A stretch of DNA of 64,000 bases, taken from contig DATMBF010000048.1 in assembly GCA_035559595.1 (NCBI GenBank), forward strand, positions 1 through 64,000, in the 5' to 3' direction. Both the position numbers and the translations under genes were made by a program. This document shows, piece after piece, positions 27,042 to 35,883 of the stretch (position 1 is its first letter; every line of letters begins with the position of its first letter). This stretch comes from DATMBF01 sp035559595. GTDB lineage: Bacteria > Bacteroidota > Ignavibacteria > UBA10030. The notes below the pieces were generated by a model, which searched no databases, was not told the origin of the DNA, and saw only the letters and a program-made list of their open reading frames with translations.

Positions 27042-27078
27042 GAAAACAAAAAGGCCGACCTCAAGTTGAGATCGGCCT
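27042..27078 (-). terminator. Rho-independent terminator of the outer-membrane-barrel-like gene
   Basis: AGGCCGA / TCGGCCT, with inner pairing across CTCAA-CTTGAG, is followed on the minus strand by TTTTTGTTTTC, 22 bp after the stop codon at 27100. Confidence 0.88.
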
Positions 27079-27099
27079 CTTCGTGTGTTTTAAACAGTC

Positions 27100-28101
27100 T
27101 TATCGGAATGAGATTCCCACGCCAGCGCCGTATGAAGGGGTACCGGCAAAATTCGCCTCGGCATGAACGTTAACGAGAAGAAGGAGAAGCCGCACACCAA
27201 CAGTGAATTGAGACTTGTTCGGCCCGTCCACTTTAAAAGAAGGTATCGAATAGGTTGATCCTCCTATCGAGCCCTTGATCTCATTGACGGTAACTGTCGA
27301 GCTCTGCAGCTGGAATCCGCTAAAGATTGTCAAGAAGAGGAGCCGTGTGCTCACCTCAGCGCCGTAGGCCGTCGCCTTCCCTGAGAGAACCTCTTTGTCG
27401 GCATTGTCTTTCAGACTCATGCTTTGTGTCATGAAGTGAATGGCAACATCCAGAGGGAATGCAGGAAGCCACTGGTCGATGTCATAGCGAAGGCCGAAGC
27501 CTGTAAACGACGCTTTGCCAAAGTCCCCCGCAGGAATTGGTGGCGCATAACGCGCCATGACCTCGATCCCGAAGGGAAGACCCACATTGACCTGCGGAGA
27601 AAATGATCCAAGATAACCAACATCGAAGCCTTTGGGCGTCTTGAAGATGACAGAGTCACGCATGATCTGAACTTCAGGCGGTTGGCCGCTGCTTGTTTTT
27701 ATTCTGACAAGTTTCTCCTCCTTCGGTCCCGCGACCGTTGAAGCCCCTACAACATCATCGTAGTCTCGCCCTTTGAAGAAAGTAACGCTTTGGGTACCTC
27801 GTGTAATTGTGAACGATTGTGGCATAACAAAATTGAAGGTCTTTTGCTCATCTTTGATTTTCACCGCCCCAAAACGGAGGCCAACATCGAATCCCAGAAT
27901 GTCGTGAAGATCGGCCGAGTAGTAGAGAGCATTGTTCATCCCCGTGGCAAATCCGCTCACGAACGGGTCAAGATACTTTGAAGCATTTGCCGCGCCAATT
28001 TCGCTTAAGATCTTACCCAATTCGTCCTGTGATTTTGCAACGGCTGCGATAAGAACGAGTGCGCAAAGCAACGCAGTCATGCGGCGCAAAAAAGAATGCA
28101 T
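27100..28101 (-). CDS. Outer-membrane beta-barrel-like protein, DUF6588-type
   Basis: The 333-residue product starts at ATG 28101, preceded by GGAGG at 5-nt spacing. A signal peptide ends near AVAKSQ (about 25). The mature protein is rich in amphipathic strands (GFGLRYDIDQW, VAIHFMTQSM, TAYGAEVSTRLLF), ends in G-I-S-F-R with a terminal strand typical of barrel proteins, and has an early KYLDPFVSGFATGMNNALYYS segment seen in uncharacterised DUF6588 proteins. Probably a small outer-membrane barrel; no transport role can be claimed. It has its own terminator and is likely transcribed alone. Confidence 0.75.
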   Translation of the reverse strand: MHSFLRRMTALLCALVLIAAVAKSQDELGKILSEIGAANASKYLDPFVSGFATGMNNALYYSADLHDILGFDVGLRFGAVKIKDEQKTFNFVMPQSFTITRGTQSVTFFKGRDYDDVVGASTVAGPKEEKLVRIKTSSGQPPEVQIMRDSVIFKTPKGFDVGYLGSFSPQVNVGLPFGIEVMARYAPPIPAGDFGKASFTGFGLRYDIDQWLPAFPLDVAIHFMTQSMSLKDNADKEVLSGKATAYGAEVSTRLLFLTIFSGFQLQSSTVTVNEIKGSIGGSTYSIPSFKVDGPNKSQFTVGVRLLLLLVNVHAEANFAGTPSYGAGVGISFR

Positions 28102-28117
28102 AGCAACCTCCAAGAAG

Positions 28118-28528
28118 TTAAGTGGTGTTTGAAGCGGTCAGTAAACCTAAAGAAAAAAACGTGGAGAAGCAAAGGGAGATCAATCCGTGTGATATTCGTC
28201 GCTCAATCGTAAATCCAAACGAATGCAGAAGAATATCCCCTTTCTCCACGGTTGCTCGTTTGCTGCCGAGGGGAGCCGTTCCTGCCGTTCGAATGAGATG
28301 TTCAAGCAGTTGCCGAGCTACCCTCTTATCGGAGAATTGTCTTACCGTTCGACGACGGTTGCAGAGCTGGTAGAACAATCTTGCTTGATTAATCTGCTCC
28401 GATTCGGAGAACCGTAGAGGCCCAGAGGAAATACACTGAGCCATGGGAAAATTCCTTGATGTGAACAGGCCCGCTAGTGTACTGGAAAGACCGTTGATGC
28501 GCAACTCTTCGATTCGTTGATTCTCCAT
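28118..28528 (-). pseudogene. Truncated nitroreductase (iodotyrosine-deiodinase-like) remnant
   Basis: A 136-codon frame contains, at residues 44-92, an unmistakable nitroreductase N-terminus: QARLFYQLCNRRRTVRQFSD followed by an amphipathic helix and IRTAGTAPLGSKR (normally A-G-T-A-P-S-G-A-N-x-Q-P-W). After that the sequence is unlike any flavoprotein, and the remaining 140 or so family residues (FMN phosphate and dimer regions) are missing from all frames up to the next gene. The gene was probably cut by a deletion. Translation cannot give a working enzyme. Confidence 0.68.
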
Positions 28529-28545
28529 CTCCCATTGCGTAGATT
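28517..28545 (+). promoter_or_regulatory. Possible sigma-70 promoter of mfd
   Basis: TTGATT (28517-28522), 17 bp and TAGATT (28540-28545) lie about 80 bp before mfd, at the edge of the nitroreductase remnant. TATATT at 28550 is an alternative -10. Confidence 0.45.
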
Positions 28546-28625
28546 GTTATATTCCCTTCCTGCGAGAAGTCTCTCATTTCTCGTGGGAGGGGTGAGGTGT
28601 TTTTTGTCCGCCAGAACCGCGTTTT

Positions 28626-31600
28626 ATGGAAACACTGATCGACAACGTTAAACGACGAATCCTCTCGTCAGCTCCGTTTCAGCAATTTCGTGAGGAACTG
28701 AGGAAAGAAGGCTCAGCATCAGCCACCTTCCTTCAGAACATTCACGGATCTCTCATGGCGTTTCTCCTTGCTGAATGTTTTGACCAGAAATCCCGGCAAG
28801 TTGTCATTATAGTGCCGGATAAAGATCGGGCGGAGAAGCTTCGTGATGATTGCTCCCTGCTTACGGGCGGAAACGTGCACCTCTACACACATACAACGCA
28901 CCATGTCGCGACAACGCTCGACATGACAGAGCCGATTGAACAGATCGAAACACTCAAAACTCTGGCGCGAAAAGAGAACTGTATCGTTGTTTCCTCCGCG
29001 GAGGCAGTTGTTCAACCTGTTCCACCCCCGCAGACTTTGCTCGATCGAAGCTTTGAACTTGCCGTGGGACATGACTATCCATTCGAACGTCTCATCAATC
29101 GATTAACCGAGTTAGGATTTGAACGCAAAGAGTTTGTTGAAGGCTTTGGGGATTTTGCGGTGCGTGGGGGGATTATGGACATTTACCCTTTCGTCGGAGA
29201 GAATCCCGTCAGGCTGGAATTCTGGGGAGACCGGATCGAATCGATCCGGGAATTTGATGCAGTGTCTCAACGATCGATTCGGGTCCTGCAGTCGGCCTCG
29301 ATTGTTGCGGGGTTGGTGCAAGGCCCGTCGAACGGACAGGTTTCGCTTCTGGACTACCTTGAGGAGGATGCAGTAATCGTTCTTGATGAGCCGGTACTTC
29401 TTGAGAAAGAGATCCTCGAGCTCAATGATCAAGGAATCACCGATATCTGCAATTGGGAGGAGCTCCGAAAACACTGCGATTCTCACTCGCTGGTTATCCA
29501 TTCGAATATCGATAAACCTGTTGTTCCAGTTATCGATTTTCAATCAACAACACAACCACCGGTGGCGGGTCGAATCAAGCTCTTTCTTGAACATGTCGAC
29601 CACCTCACAACGCAAGGGATCTCGATTGTGCTTATGTGTGACACCGAGGAAGAAGCCGCACGTGTTCGGGAGTTGATCGAAGAGGAGAGATCTGCAATAG
29701 CTGCGCCTCGCCCCGGCCCGTTGGAGAACGGATCCGCACTGGAGATCGTGTGGGGGCGCGCTGTTCACTCCGGCTTTATCTTCACTCCTGCACAACTGGC
29801 TGTTTTCACCGAGCATGAGGTCTTTGGCAGATTGAAACGGCGCGGAATCACGAAACGCAGGGCTTTCCGGGGTCTTTCACACAAAGAGCTGTTGCAACTG
29901 CGGCGAGGAGATTTTGTTGTTCATCATGACTATGGCATCGGCAAGTTCGACGGTCTTCAAAGAATAAAAGTTCGAGGAGTCGAGCAAGAAGTCATGAAGA
30001 TTCACTATGCGGAAAACGATGTTGTGTATGTCAATCTGAATTTTGTCAATCGTGTGCAGAAGTATTCGTCGCAGGAAGGGCACACGCCGCAACTGACAAA
30101 GATCGGCACTCCGCAATGGGAGCGATTGAAGTCTCGTGCGAAACGCAAAATCACAGATATTGCCCGAGAATTGATTCAATTGTACGCTCGCCGCAAACAC
30201 GAGCGTGGATTCGCTTTCTCGCCGGATACACACTGGCAGAAGGAGATGGAAGCCTCGTTCATGTACGAAGATACAGAAGACCAGGCGAAAGCAACAGCAG
30301 AGGTCAAGAGGGATATGGAGAGTCCATCGCCGATGGATCGGCTGATTTGCGGAGATGTCGGGTTCGGAAAGACGGAGGTTGCTGTTCGTGCAGCATTCAA
30401 GGCCGTCATGGACGGGAAACAAGCAGCGATCCTCGTGCCGACAACAATCCTCGCGCTACAGCATTACCACACGTTTCTTGACCGGCTCGGCAACTATGGA
30501 GTGAAGATTGGTCTGCTTTCCAGGTTCAAATCCCCAAAGGAGCAGAAACAGATTGTGGAGCAGGTGAAACAGGGTCAGGTTGATATCCTCATCGGAACGC
30601 ATCGCATTCTGTCGAAGGATATCGGATTCAAGAATCTCGGCCTGCTGGTAATTGATGAGGAGCATCGTTTCGGCGTAGCAGCAAAAGAGAAGATACGACA
30701 GCATCGCGCTCAAGTGGATACCCTCACCTTAACAGCCACACCAATCCCGAGGACGCTGCAATTCTCTCTGCTTGGGGCACGAGATCTCTCAATTATTAAT
30801 ACGCCACCGCGCAACCGCCTGCCAATTAAAACCGAGATTGCACAATTTGATCCACAGCTTATTCGCGAAGCAATCCTCAAGGAACTCCACCGAGGCGGGC
30901 AGGTCTATTTCATCCATGACCGCGTTCATGATATCGAGAGAATCCAGGCAATGCTGGCAGAACATGTGCCAGAGGCGAAAAGTCATGTTGCGCACGGTCA
31001 GATGCCGGGCCATGAACTTGAAAAGACCATGATCAATTTTCTTGAAAAGAAATACGATGTGCTGATTTGCACCAAGATTATCGAATCGGGGATTGATATT
31101 CCGAGCGTTAACACGATCATCATTCATCGCGCTGATCGGTTTGGGCTCGCAGAGCTTTATCAACTTCGTGGACGCGTTGGCAGGTCGAATGTGCAGGCAT
31201 ATGCGTATCTGCTCACGCCGCCGCTCTCTTCTCTTCCGAGAGCAACCTTGAGACGACTTCAGGCAATTCAAGAGTTCACTGAGCTGGGGTCAGGTTTCAA
31301 TCTTGCCATGAGGGATCTTGAGATTCGCGGTGCCGGAAATCTCCTCGGGCCCGAGCAGAGTGGATTTATCATGGAAATGGGATTCGAGATGTACCAACGA
31401 ATCGTTGAAGAGGCTGTTCGAGACTTAAAAGAGCAGGAGTTTCAACAACTCTTTCCGGCCGAAGCTGTTGGTGCGCCCAGCATCGAGACAACCGTCGATG
31501 TCGATGTGGAAGCATTCATTCCGGAATTCTACGTCGAATCGGACACAGAGCGTCTGGACTTCTACCGGCGACTCTACAAAGCTCAAACGTTTGAAGAGCT

Positions 31601-31979
31601 TGAGGAGATGCGGCGTGAGCTTCGAGATCGATTCGGCGAATACCCGGAGGAAGTTGAGCACCTGTTTCGTGTTGTGGAGTTGCGAATTCTCGCGTCGAGG
31701 ATCCCTTTTGTCAAAATAGAGCTTGTCAAGACTTCGGTCCGCTTGAGCCTTCCGCCAGCTGAGGAGAAGGGCTTTTTTGAGGGGACAAATGGTCAGCCAT
31801 CGCCCTTTGAGGCACTTCTTGCACGGTTGCCGAAGGCAGGGGAATTCAGGCCAGAGCTTCAGCAGGAGGGGAATGTCCTCACGCTTAACGCGCGGCTCCG
31901 AATAACATCATCGCGGGAGGCAGACCGTCTCACGGATATTAGGGAATTGCTCAAATTGCTTCAGAACGACGACACCTGA
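28626..31979 (+). CDS. mfd: Transcription-repair coupling factor
   Basis: The 1117-residue protein (E. coli Mfd is 1148) has the expected order: UvrB-homology module (1-340, with GDFAVRGGIMDIYP near 178-191), RNA-polymerase-interacting domain (about 420-490; DFVVHHDYGIGKFDGLQRI), the two RecG-like motor domains (Walker A GDVGFGKTE at 576-584, DEEH near 678, KIIESGIDIPSVNTII near 817-832, QLRGRVGRS near 848-856) and a C-terminal TRCF domain. It removes RNA polymerase stalled at DNA lesions and recruits UvrA. No frame disruptions. It is flanked by the nitroreductase remnant and a gene-free stretch. Confidence 0.97.
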   Translation: METLIDNVKRRILSSAPFQQFREELRKEGSASATFLQNIHGSLMAFLLAECFDQKSRQVVIIVPDKDRAEKLRDDCSLLTGGNVHLYTHTTHHVATTLDMTEPIEQIETLKTLARKENCIVVSSAEAVVQPVPPPQTLLDRSFELAVGHDYPFERLINRLTELGFERKEFVEGFGDFAVRGGIMDIYPFVGENPVRLEFWGDRIESIREFDAVSQRSIRVLQSASIVAGLVQGPSNGQVSLLDYLEEDAVIVLDEPVLLEKEILELNDQGITDICNWEELRKHCDSHSLVIHSNIDKPVVPVIDFQSTTQPPVAGRIKLFLEHVDHLTTQGISIVLMCDTEEEAARVRELIEEERSAIAAPRPGPLENGSALEIVWGRAVHSGFIFTPAQLAVFTEHEVFGRLKRRGITKRRAFRGLSHKELLQLRRGDFVVHHDYGIGKFDGLQRIKVRGVEQEVMKIHYAENDVVYVNLNFVNRVQKYSSQEGHTPQLTKIGTPQWERLKSRAKRKITDIARELIQLYARRKHERGFAFSPDTHWQKEMEASFMYEDTEDQAKATAEVKRDMESPSPMDRLICGDVGFGKTEVAVRAAFKAVMDGKQAAILVPTTILALQHYHTFLDRLGNYGVKIGLLSRFKSPKEQKQIVEQVKQGQVDILIGTHRILSKDIGFKNLGLLVIDEEHRFGVAAKEKIRQHRAQVDTLTLTATPIPRTLQFSLLGARDLSIINTPPRNRLPIKTEIAQFDPQLIREAILKELHRGGQVYFIHDRVHDIERIQAMLAEHVPEAKSHVAHGQMPGHELEKTMINFLEKKYDVLICTKIIESGIDIPSVNTIIIHRADRFGLAELYQLRGRVGRSNVQAYAYLLTPPLSSLPRATLRRLQAIQEFTELGSGFNLAMRDLEIRGAGNLLGPEQSGFIMEMGFEMYQRIVEEAVRDLKEQEFQQLFPAEAVGAPSIETTVDVDVEAFIPEFYVESDTERLDFYRRLYKAQTFEELEEMRRELRDRFGEYPEEVEHLFRVVELRILASRIPFVKIELVKTSVRLSLPPAEEKGFFEGTNGQPSPFEALLARLPKAGEFRPELQQEGNVLTLNARLRITSSREADRLTDIRELLKLLQNDDT

Positions 31980-32514
31980 CGGTGTTCTGCTCAGCGGGTG
32001 AATAGTTGAACTCAGTATGAAGAGAACAAAGCAATATGGAAAAACGCCGATCTCGCCTTGAGTCTCTGGATGAAATTGGCCCCCGCCTCAGCAACGTTTT
32101 GCCACGAGAGTATCGACACGAACGTCGCGGGAAGGGATAACCATCTTCGCTCTCCGCGAATTTCTTCGAGGTTGAACGCGTTCCGAACGTGAGGGTCAAA
32201 AGCAGAAGTTTTGCAAGGGTCGCCAACGATAAATTCAGGATGACAGAAGATTTACCCATTCGGGATGTGACGAAACTAATCAAACTGGATGTTCGTTCTT
32301 TTGGCAAGACGAGTGATGCTGAGAGTGTGCTGTGCCATGTTTTTAAGGCAACGACATCGCTCGGCCGATACGAGTATGGCCTGTGCTGGATTCAAACCCT
32401 GAATTGTTCTTGTCGGTAAAACAATCGATATTACCTTGACGATGAACTTCATTCAGTTCTTCTAAACTAAAAAATTTGCGGGGTCGTTCGGCGATCCCAC
32501 CGATTCCAAATACC
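31980..32514. other. Gene-poor gap between mfd and the VOC dioxygenase gene
   Basis: I find no recognisable protein, RNA gene or repeat in these 535 bp. A 34-codon frame at 32036-32140 and a 76-codon frame at 32189-32419 lack ribosome sites and recognisable motifs. The only supported element is a candidate promoter near the right end. Confidence 0.6.
32436..32465 (+). promoter_or_regulatory. Possible promoter of the VOC dioxygenase / YceI / FrnE genes
   Basis: TTGACG (32436-32441) and TTCTAA (32460-32465) are 18 bp apart, about 50 bp before ATG 32515. The -10 is weak. Confidence 0.4.
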
Positions 32515-33384
32515 ATGAGCACATTCCGTCTTCCGGAAGCAACCAGCGTTGACTCTATTCATCTGAGGGTTCGGAACCTGCAAGAAGCGAGTCGTTTCTA
32601 CACAACCCTCCTTGGGTTTAAAGAGGTGATGAGTGAAGGGAACAAAGTCGGTTTTGCTGCTTCTGGCAAGCCTCCCGCCCAAGTGCTACTTACTGAAGAT
32701 TATCATGCACCTCAGAGATCCCGCTCATCCGTAGGCCTCTTTCATGTTGCGTATCTCTTCCCAAATCGGCGGGAACTTGCAAAAGCCTTTCGACGGTTAT
32801 ACGACGCGGGATATCCGTTCCAGGGTGCCTCCGACCATGGCGTGAGTGAGGCATTGTATCTGGCCGACCCGGAAGGGAACGGAATTGAGCTCTATGCCGA
32901 TCGACCACGGGACCAGTGGCAGGTGAGAAATGGAGAACTCCACATGTATACAGCGCCGCTGGATATCGATCATCTCATGCGGGAGCTGGAAGGTGCTACA
33001 CAAGATTCAGACGAGCTCCAGCCGGATGTGCACATCGGTCATATTCACCTGCAGGTCTCGTCGTTGGCTTCCGCCGAACGATTCTATCATCGGATTCTCG
33101 GATTCGATGTCACGACGCGATCCTATCCGGGTGCGTTGTTCGTTGCAGCGGGCGGCTATCATCACCATCTTGGGTTGAACATCTGGAACAGTCGTGGAGC
33201 ACCGAAGGCAACGAAAGGGGCGCTGGGGTTAACAGAATTCGGTGTTCACATCCCGGATGCTCTTGTGCTCAGTGAAATCGAACGTCGTTTGGTTGAATCC
33301 GGCCTCCCCGTGGAGTGGACCGAAAACGGCAAGGTATTGAAAACAGAAGATTTCGACGGTATGTCAATCATGCTTCATCTCTAA
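32515..33384 (+). CDS. Two-domain VOC (glyoxalase/catechol-2,3-dioxygenase-like) protein
   Basis: The 289-residue protein contains two vicinal-oxygen-chelate domains. The first (about 10-125) has a possible metal histidine in DSIHLRVRNL and a glutamate in GNGIELYAD. The second (about 175-285) has HIGHIHLQVSSL, a histidine cluster (GGYHHHLGLNIW) and a closing D-G-M-S-I-M-L-H. Paired domains of this layout occur in CatE/YfiE-type extradiol dioxygenases, but the substrate is open. ATG 32515 fits the domain start; the frame itself is open from 32476. The next two genes follow closely. Confidence 0.85.
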   Translation: MSTFRLPEATSVDSIHLRVRNLQEASRFYTTLLGFKEVMSEGNKVGFAASGKPPAQVLLTEDYHAPQRSRSSVGLFHVAYLFPNRRELAKAFRRLYDAGYPFQGASDHGVSEALYLADPEGNGIELYADRPRDQWQVRNGELHMYTAPLDIDHLMRELEGATQDSDELQPDVHIGHIHLQVSSLASAERFYHRILGFDVTTRSYPGALFVAAGGYHHHLGLNIWNSRGAPKATKGALGLTEFGVHIPDALVLSEIERRLVESGLPVEWTENGKVLKTEDFDGMSIMLHL

Positions 33385-33422
33385 ATTCACTTTTTATGCA
33401 TAACTATTTATGTGAGGTTACT

Positions 33423-34016
33423 ATGAAGAAACTCTGTTCAGCTCTTTTTTTCGTAGCCCTCTCCGCTGGCAATCTGCAGGCGCAACCCATCGACTGGAAG
33501 CTAGATAAGGCGCACTCAAACGTTACATTTGCTGTGACCCATATGGTCATCTCGGAGGTGACGGGGACATTCCGTGATTACGAGATCTCTGTCAGGACTT
33601 CCCAAGATGACTTCAGCGATGCTTCCATTCAGGCTGTCATTAACGTTGCAAGCATCGATACCGACAATGAACGGCGCGACGGTCATTTGAAGTCGGATGA
33701 CTTCTTTAGCGCAGAGAAATTCCCCGAGATCCGCTTCACAAGCAAATCGATAGAGAAGATCGATGAGAAGAACTACAAGATTCATGGGGACCTTACGATT
33801 CGGGATATCACAAAACCGGTGACGTTTGATGCTGTGTTTAACGGGAGGCTCAAGATGGGTAAGGCCGAACGTGTCGGTTGGAAAGCAACACTGACAATTG
33901 ATCGGTTCGATTTCGGATTGCAGTGGGACCGTACGATTGAGGCGGGCGGTCTGGTCGTAGGCAAGGAGGTGAAGATTACGGTGAATCTCGAATTAACGAG
34001 AGAGATTGCCTCCTAA
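33423..34016 (+). CDS. YceI family periplasmic protein
   Basis: This 197-residue protein has a signal peptide (about 1-20, ending LQAQ) and one YceI lipocalin-like barrel: WKLDKAHSNVTFAVTHMVIS near 23-42, NERRDGHLKSDDFF near 80-93, F-P-E-I-R-F-T-S and GDLTIRDITKPV near 120-131. YceI proteins bind long isoprenoids such as octaprenyl or polyprenyl chains and respond to pH or osmotic stress. ATG 33423 follows GAGG; the frame stays open upstream but the signal peptide selects this start. Its stop is directly followed by the FrnE ATG. Confidence 0.93.
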   Translation: MKKLCSALFFVALSAGNLQAQPIDWKLDKAHSNVTFAVTHMVISEVTGTFRDYEISVRTSQDDFSDASIQAVINVASIDTDNERRDGHLKSDDFFSAEKFPEIRFTSKSIEKIDEKNYKIHGDLTIRDITKPVTFDAVFNGRLKMGKAERVGWKATLTIDRFDFGLQWDRTIEAGGLVVGKEVKITVNLELTREIAS

Positions 34017-34685
34017 ATGAACCTGCGCATCGAAGTCTATTCGGATGTTGTCTGTCCCTGGTGTTACCTCGGCAAGTGCCGATTGAGCAAGGCGCTCAGT
34101 CAGCTTGATGGTGTCATAGCGGATATCGAGTGGCATGCCTTTGAGTTATATCCCGCAATGCCAAAGGAGGGGATGGAGCGTCGAATATTCGCCGAACGGA
34201 AATTCGGCAGCTTCGAGGCATTTCGGCGGGCGGAGGAACATCTGACCATGCTGGGGAAAGAAGTCGGATTGGAATACCGCTTTGAGAGTATCCTACGCAT
34301 CCCGAACACGTTCGATGCGCATCGCTTGATCTGGTTTGCCAGACAGCACACATTACAGAACCAACTCGCGGAGGCTCTGTTCCGAGCGTACTTCACCGAT
34401 GGCAAGAACGTCGGCGATCGGTCAGCCTTAATGGAGATTGCCGCTTCTGTTGGACTCCCGGGACAAGAGGTGCAGCGGATTCTCGAGGGGACAGAGGGAG
34501 CTGAAGAAGTCAGACGGTCGGAACGACGAGCCTCCGAGGCGGGTATTCACGGTGTCCCGTTCTTTATCTTCAATGATCGGTATGCGGTATCAGGTGCACA
34601 GAAGCCGGAGATTTTCCTCCTGGCGGTTCGTCGTGCACTGCAGGAAGGGGAATCATCGCCTGTTGTTCCGCTTCCCCCGCGATGA
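34017..34685 (+). CDS. DsbA-family oxidoreductase, FrnE-like
   Basis: The 222-residue thioredoxin-fold protein begins RIEVYSDVVCPWCYLGKCRL, giving the CPWC redox pair at about 14-17. A helical insertion follows, then GIHGVPFFIFNDRYAVSGAQ near 177-196 with the cis-proline loop. FrnE-like proteins are cytosolic and lack a signal peptide, as here. Roles include disulfide isomerisation and, in Deinococcus, oxidative-stress tolerance. Its ATG comes immediately after the YceI TAA, so the two are co-translated. Confidence 0.92.
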   Translation: MNLRIEVYSDVVCPWCYLGKCRLSKALSQLDGVIADIEWHAFELYPAMPKEGMERRIFAERKFGSFEAFRRAEEHLTMLGKEVGLEYRFESILRIPNTFDAHRLIWFARQHTLQNQLAEALFRAYFTDGKNVGDRSALMEIAASVGLPGQEVQRILEGTEGAEEVRRSERRASEAGIHGVPFFIFNDRYAVSGAQKPEIFLLAVRRALQEGESSPVVPLPPR

Positions 34686-34717
34686 GAATCACGGGAGAAA
34701 GAAACAGCGGTGAAGAG

Positions 34718-35674
34718 CTATTCTTTTGCCGCTTTCACCTGCCGGTGAATAACATCGTGTCCTTCGCGCGGTTCGAGGTGGGAGATAATTTGCACGGCTC
34801 CGGGGAATGTGGTGCGAATAATCTCTTCGATTTCGGTTGCCTTCCAATGCGCATCCTCCAGCAACGTCCCTTGCGGAAAAAGAAGATGAAACTCGACCCA
34901 CAGCGATGTCCCGCTGTGCCGATACCTCAATTCGTGATACCATAATCCCCGCTTTTCCGTTTCTGCATTCAACACACTTCGCAGCCGGTGTTCCAGATGA
35001 GGGTCTCCCTCATCCATCAATCCGCCAACCGATTGCCTGATGAGCTTTCCACCGGACCATAGAATATTGACTGCGACAAGAATGGCAAGAAGCGGATCGA
35101 ACAACAGCCAGCCTGTCCAGAGTGTCAAGACCAGCCCTATGATGACCCCGAGACTTGTCCAGGAATCCGTAAGAACATGTTTTCCGTTCGCAATAAGGAT
35201 GAGAGATTTCTGTCGCCTGCCCTGCCAGACGAGAAAGCCTCCCAGACCTGCGTTAATTGTACCCGCGGCTGCAACGAGGATCAACCCTGTGTCGAGGTTC
35301 TGAAGCTTCAAACCGGCAATCCACTTTGCGACTGCCTCGTAGATGATGTACACAGCGGCAAGAACGATCATCGTCCCCTCCATCCCGGCAGAGAAGAACG
35401 TGATCTTGTCGTGACCGTATGGATGCGACGGATCGGGGGGCTTGAAACTCATGCGGACGCTAAACACCGCAAACCCCACTGCAAAAACGTGAACGACCGA
35501 CTCCGCGGCGTCAGAGAGGATTGCGGCTGAGCCGGTGACGTACGCTGCATACGTTTTGCCGAGGAGCATCAACAGACCGACGGAAAACGAGAGGCGAATA
35601 GCAAATTGCTGCTTGCGGATCGAATCCTTTTCCTGATCCAGCATCTCTTCGTCCACAAGAAGGGGATTATGCAT
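34718..35674 (-). CDS. Cation diffusion facilitator transporter
   Basis: The 318-residue protein has six membrane helices (about 28-215) and a C-terminal cytosolic ferredoxin-like domain. Metal-site signatures are SDAAESVVHV in helix 2 and KHVLTDSWTS (H-x3-D) in helix 5; the loop HPYGHDKITFFSAG is typical of the family. Helix 2 shows D-x2-E instead of the D-x3-D seen in zinc exporters such as YiiP, so the transported ion (Zn, Fe, Mn, Co) is uncertain. A 34-codon membrane-peptide frame ends 8 bp upstream. Confidence 0.92.
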   Translation of the reverse strand: MHNPLLVDEEMLDQEKDSIRKQQFAIRLSFSVGLLMLLGKTYAAYVTGSAAILSDAAESVVHVFAVGFAVFSVRMSFKPPDPSHPYGHDKITFFSAGMEGTMIVLAAVYIIYEAVAKWIAGLKLQNLDTGLILVAAAGTINAGLGGFLVWQGRRQKSLILIANGKHVLTDSWTSLGVIIGLVLTLWTGWLLFDPLLAILVAVNILWSGGKLIRQSVGGLMDEGDPHLEHRLRSVLNAETEKRGLWYHELRYRHSGTSLWVEFHLLFPQGTLLEDAHWKATEIEEIIRTTFPGAVQIISHLEPREGHDVIHRQVKAAKE

Positions 35675-35682
35675 GAGAGGGG

Positions 35683-35787
35683 CTACCCCCAGGATGTTCC
35701 GGACCGGAGAAAGACTACAACAAACCAGCCGATGAGAAGGGCAAGAAGGATGGCGATTCGGTATTTCTGATCGGTACTAAAATTCAT
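35683..35787 (-). CDS. Possible small single-span membrane protein (34 aa)
   Basis: An ATG-started frame of 34 codons encodes a short polar N-terminus (MNFSTDQKYR) followed by a hydrophobic helix (IAILLALLIGWFVVVFL) and ends 8 bp before the cation efflux gene. There is no clear ribosome site, so it may be fortuitous. The position and helix make a leader or regulatory peptide possible. Confidence 0.35.
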   Translation of the reverse strand: MNFSTDQKYRIAILLALLIGWFVVVFLRSGTSWG

Positions 35788-35883
35788 AGTGAAGAACAGG
35801 AAAAAGATAGAAACAAAAGTGGGGAGATGCAAAGGAATGTCGCTCCGCTTCAGGCTAAATCCAGCGCCGTTTTTCGGGCAAGC

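Noticed and set aside
32036..32140. 34-codon frame (MEKRRSRLESLDEI...) that faintly recalls a DciA/DUF721 N-terminus
   Set aside because: Too short, no ribosome site, and the similarity is a few residues only.
32385..32410. GGATTCAAACCC, resembling a tRNA T-loop
   Set aside because: Flanking bases do not form T-stem, acceptor or anticodon arms, so no tRNA is present.
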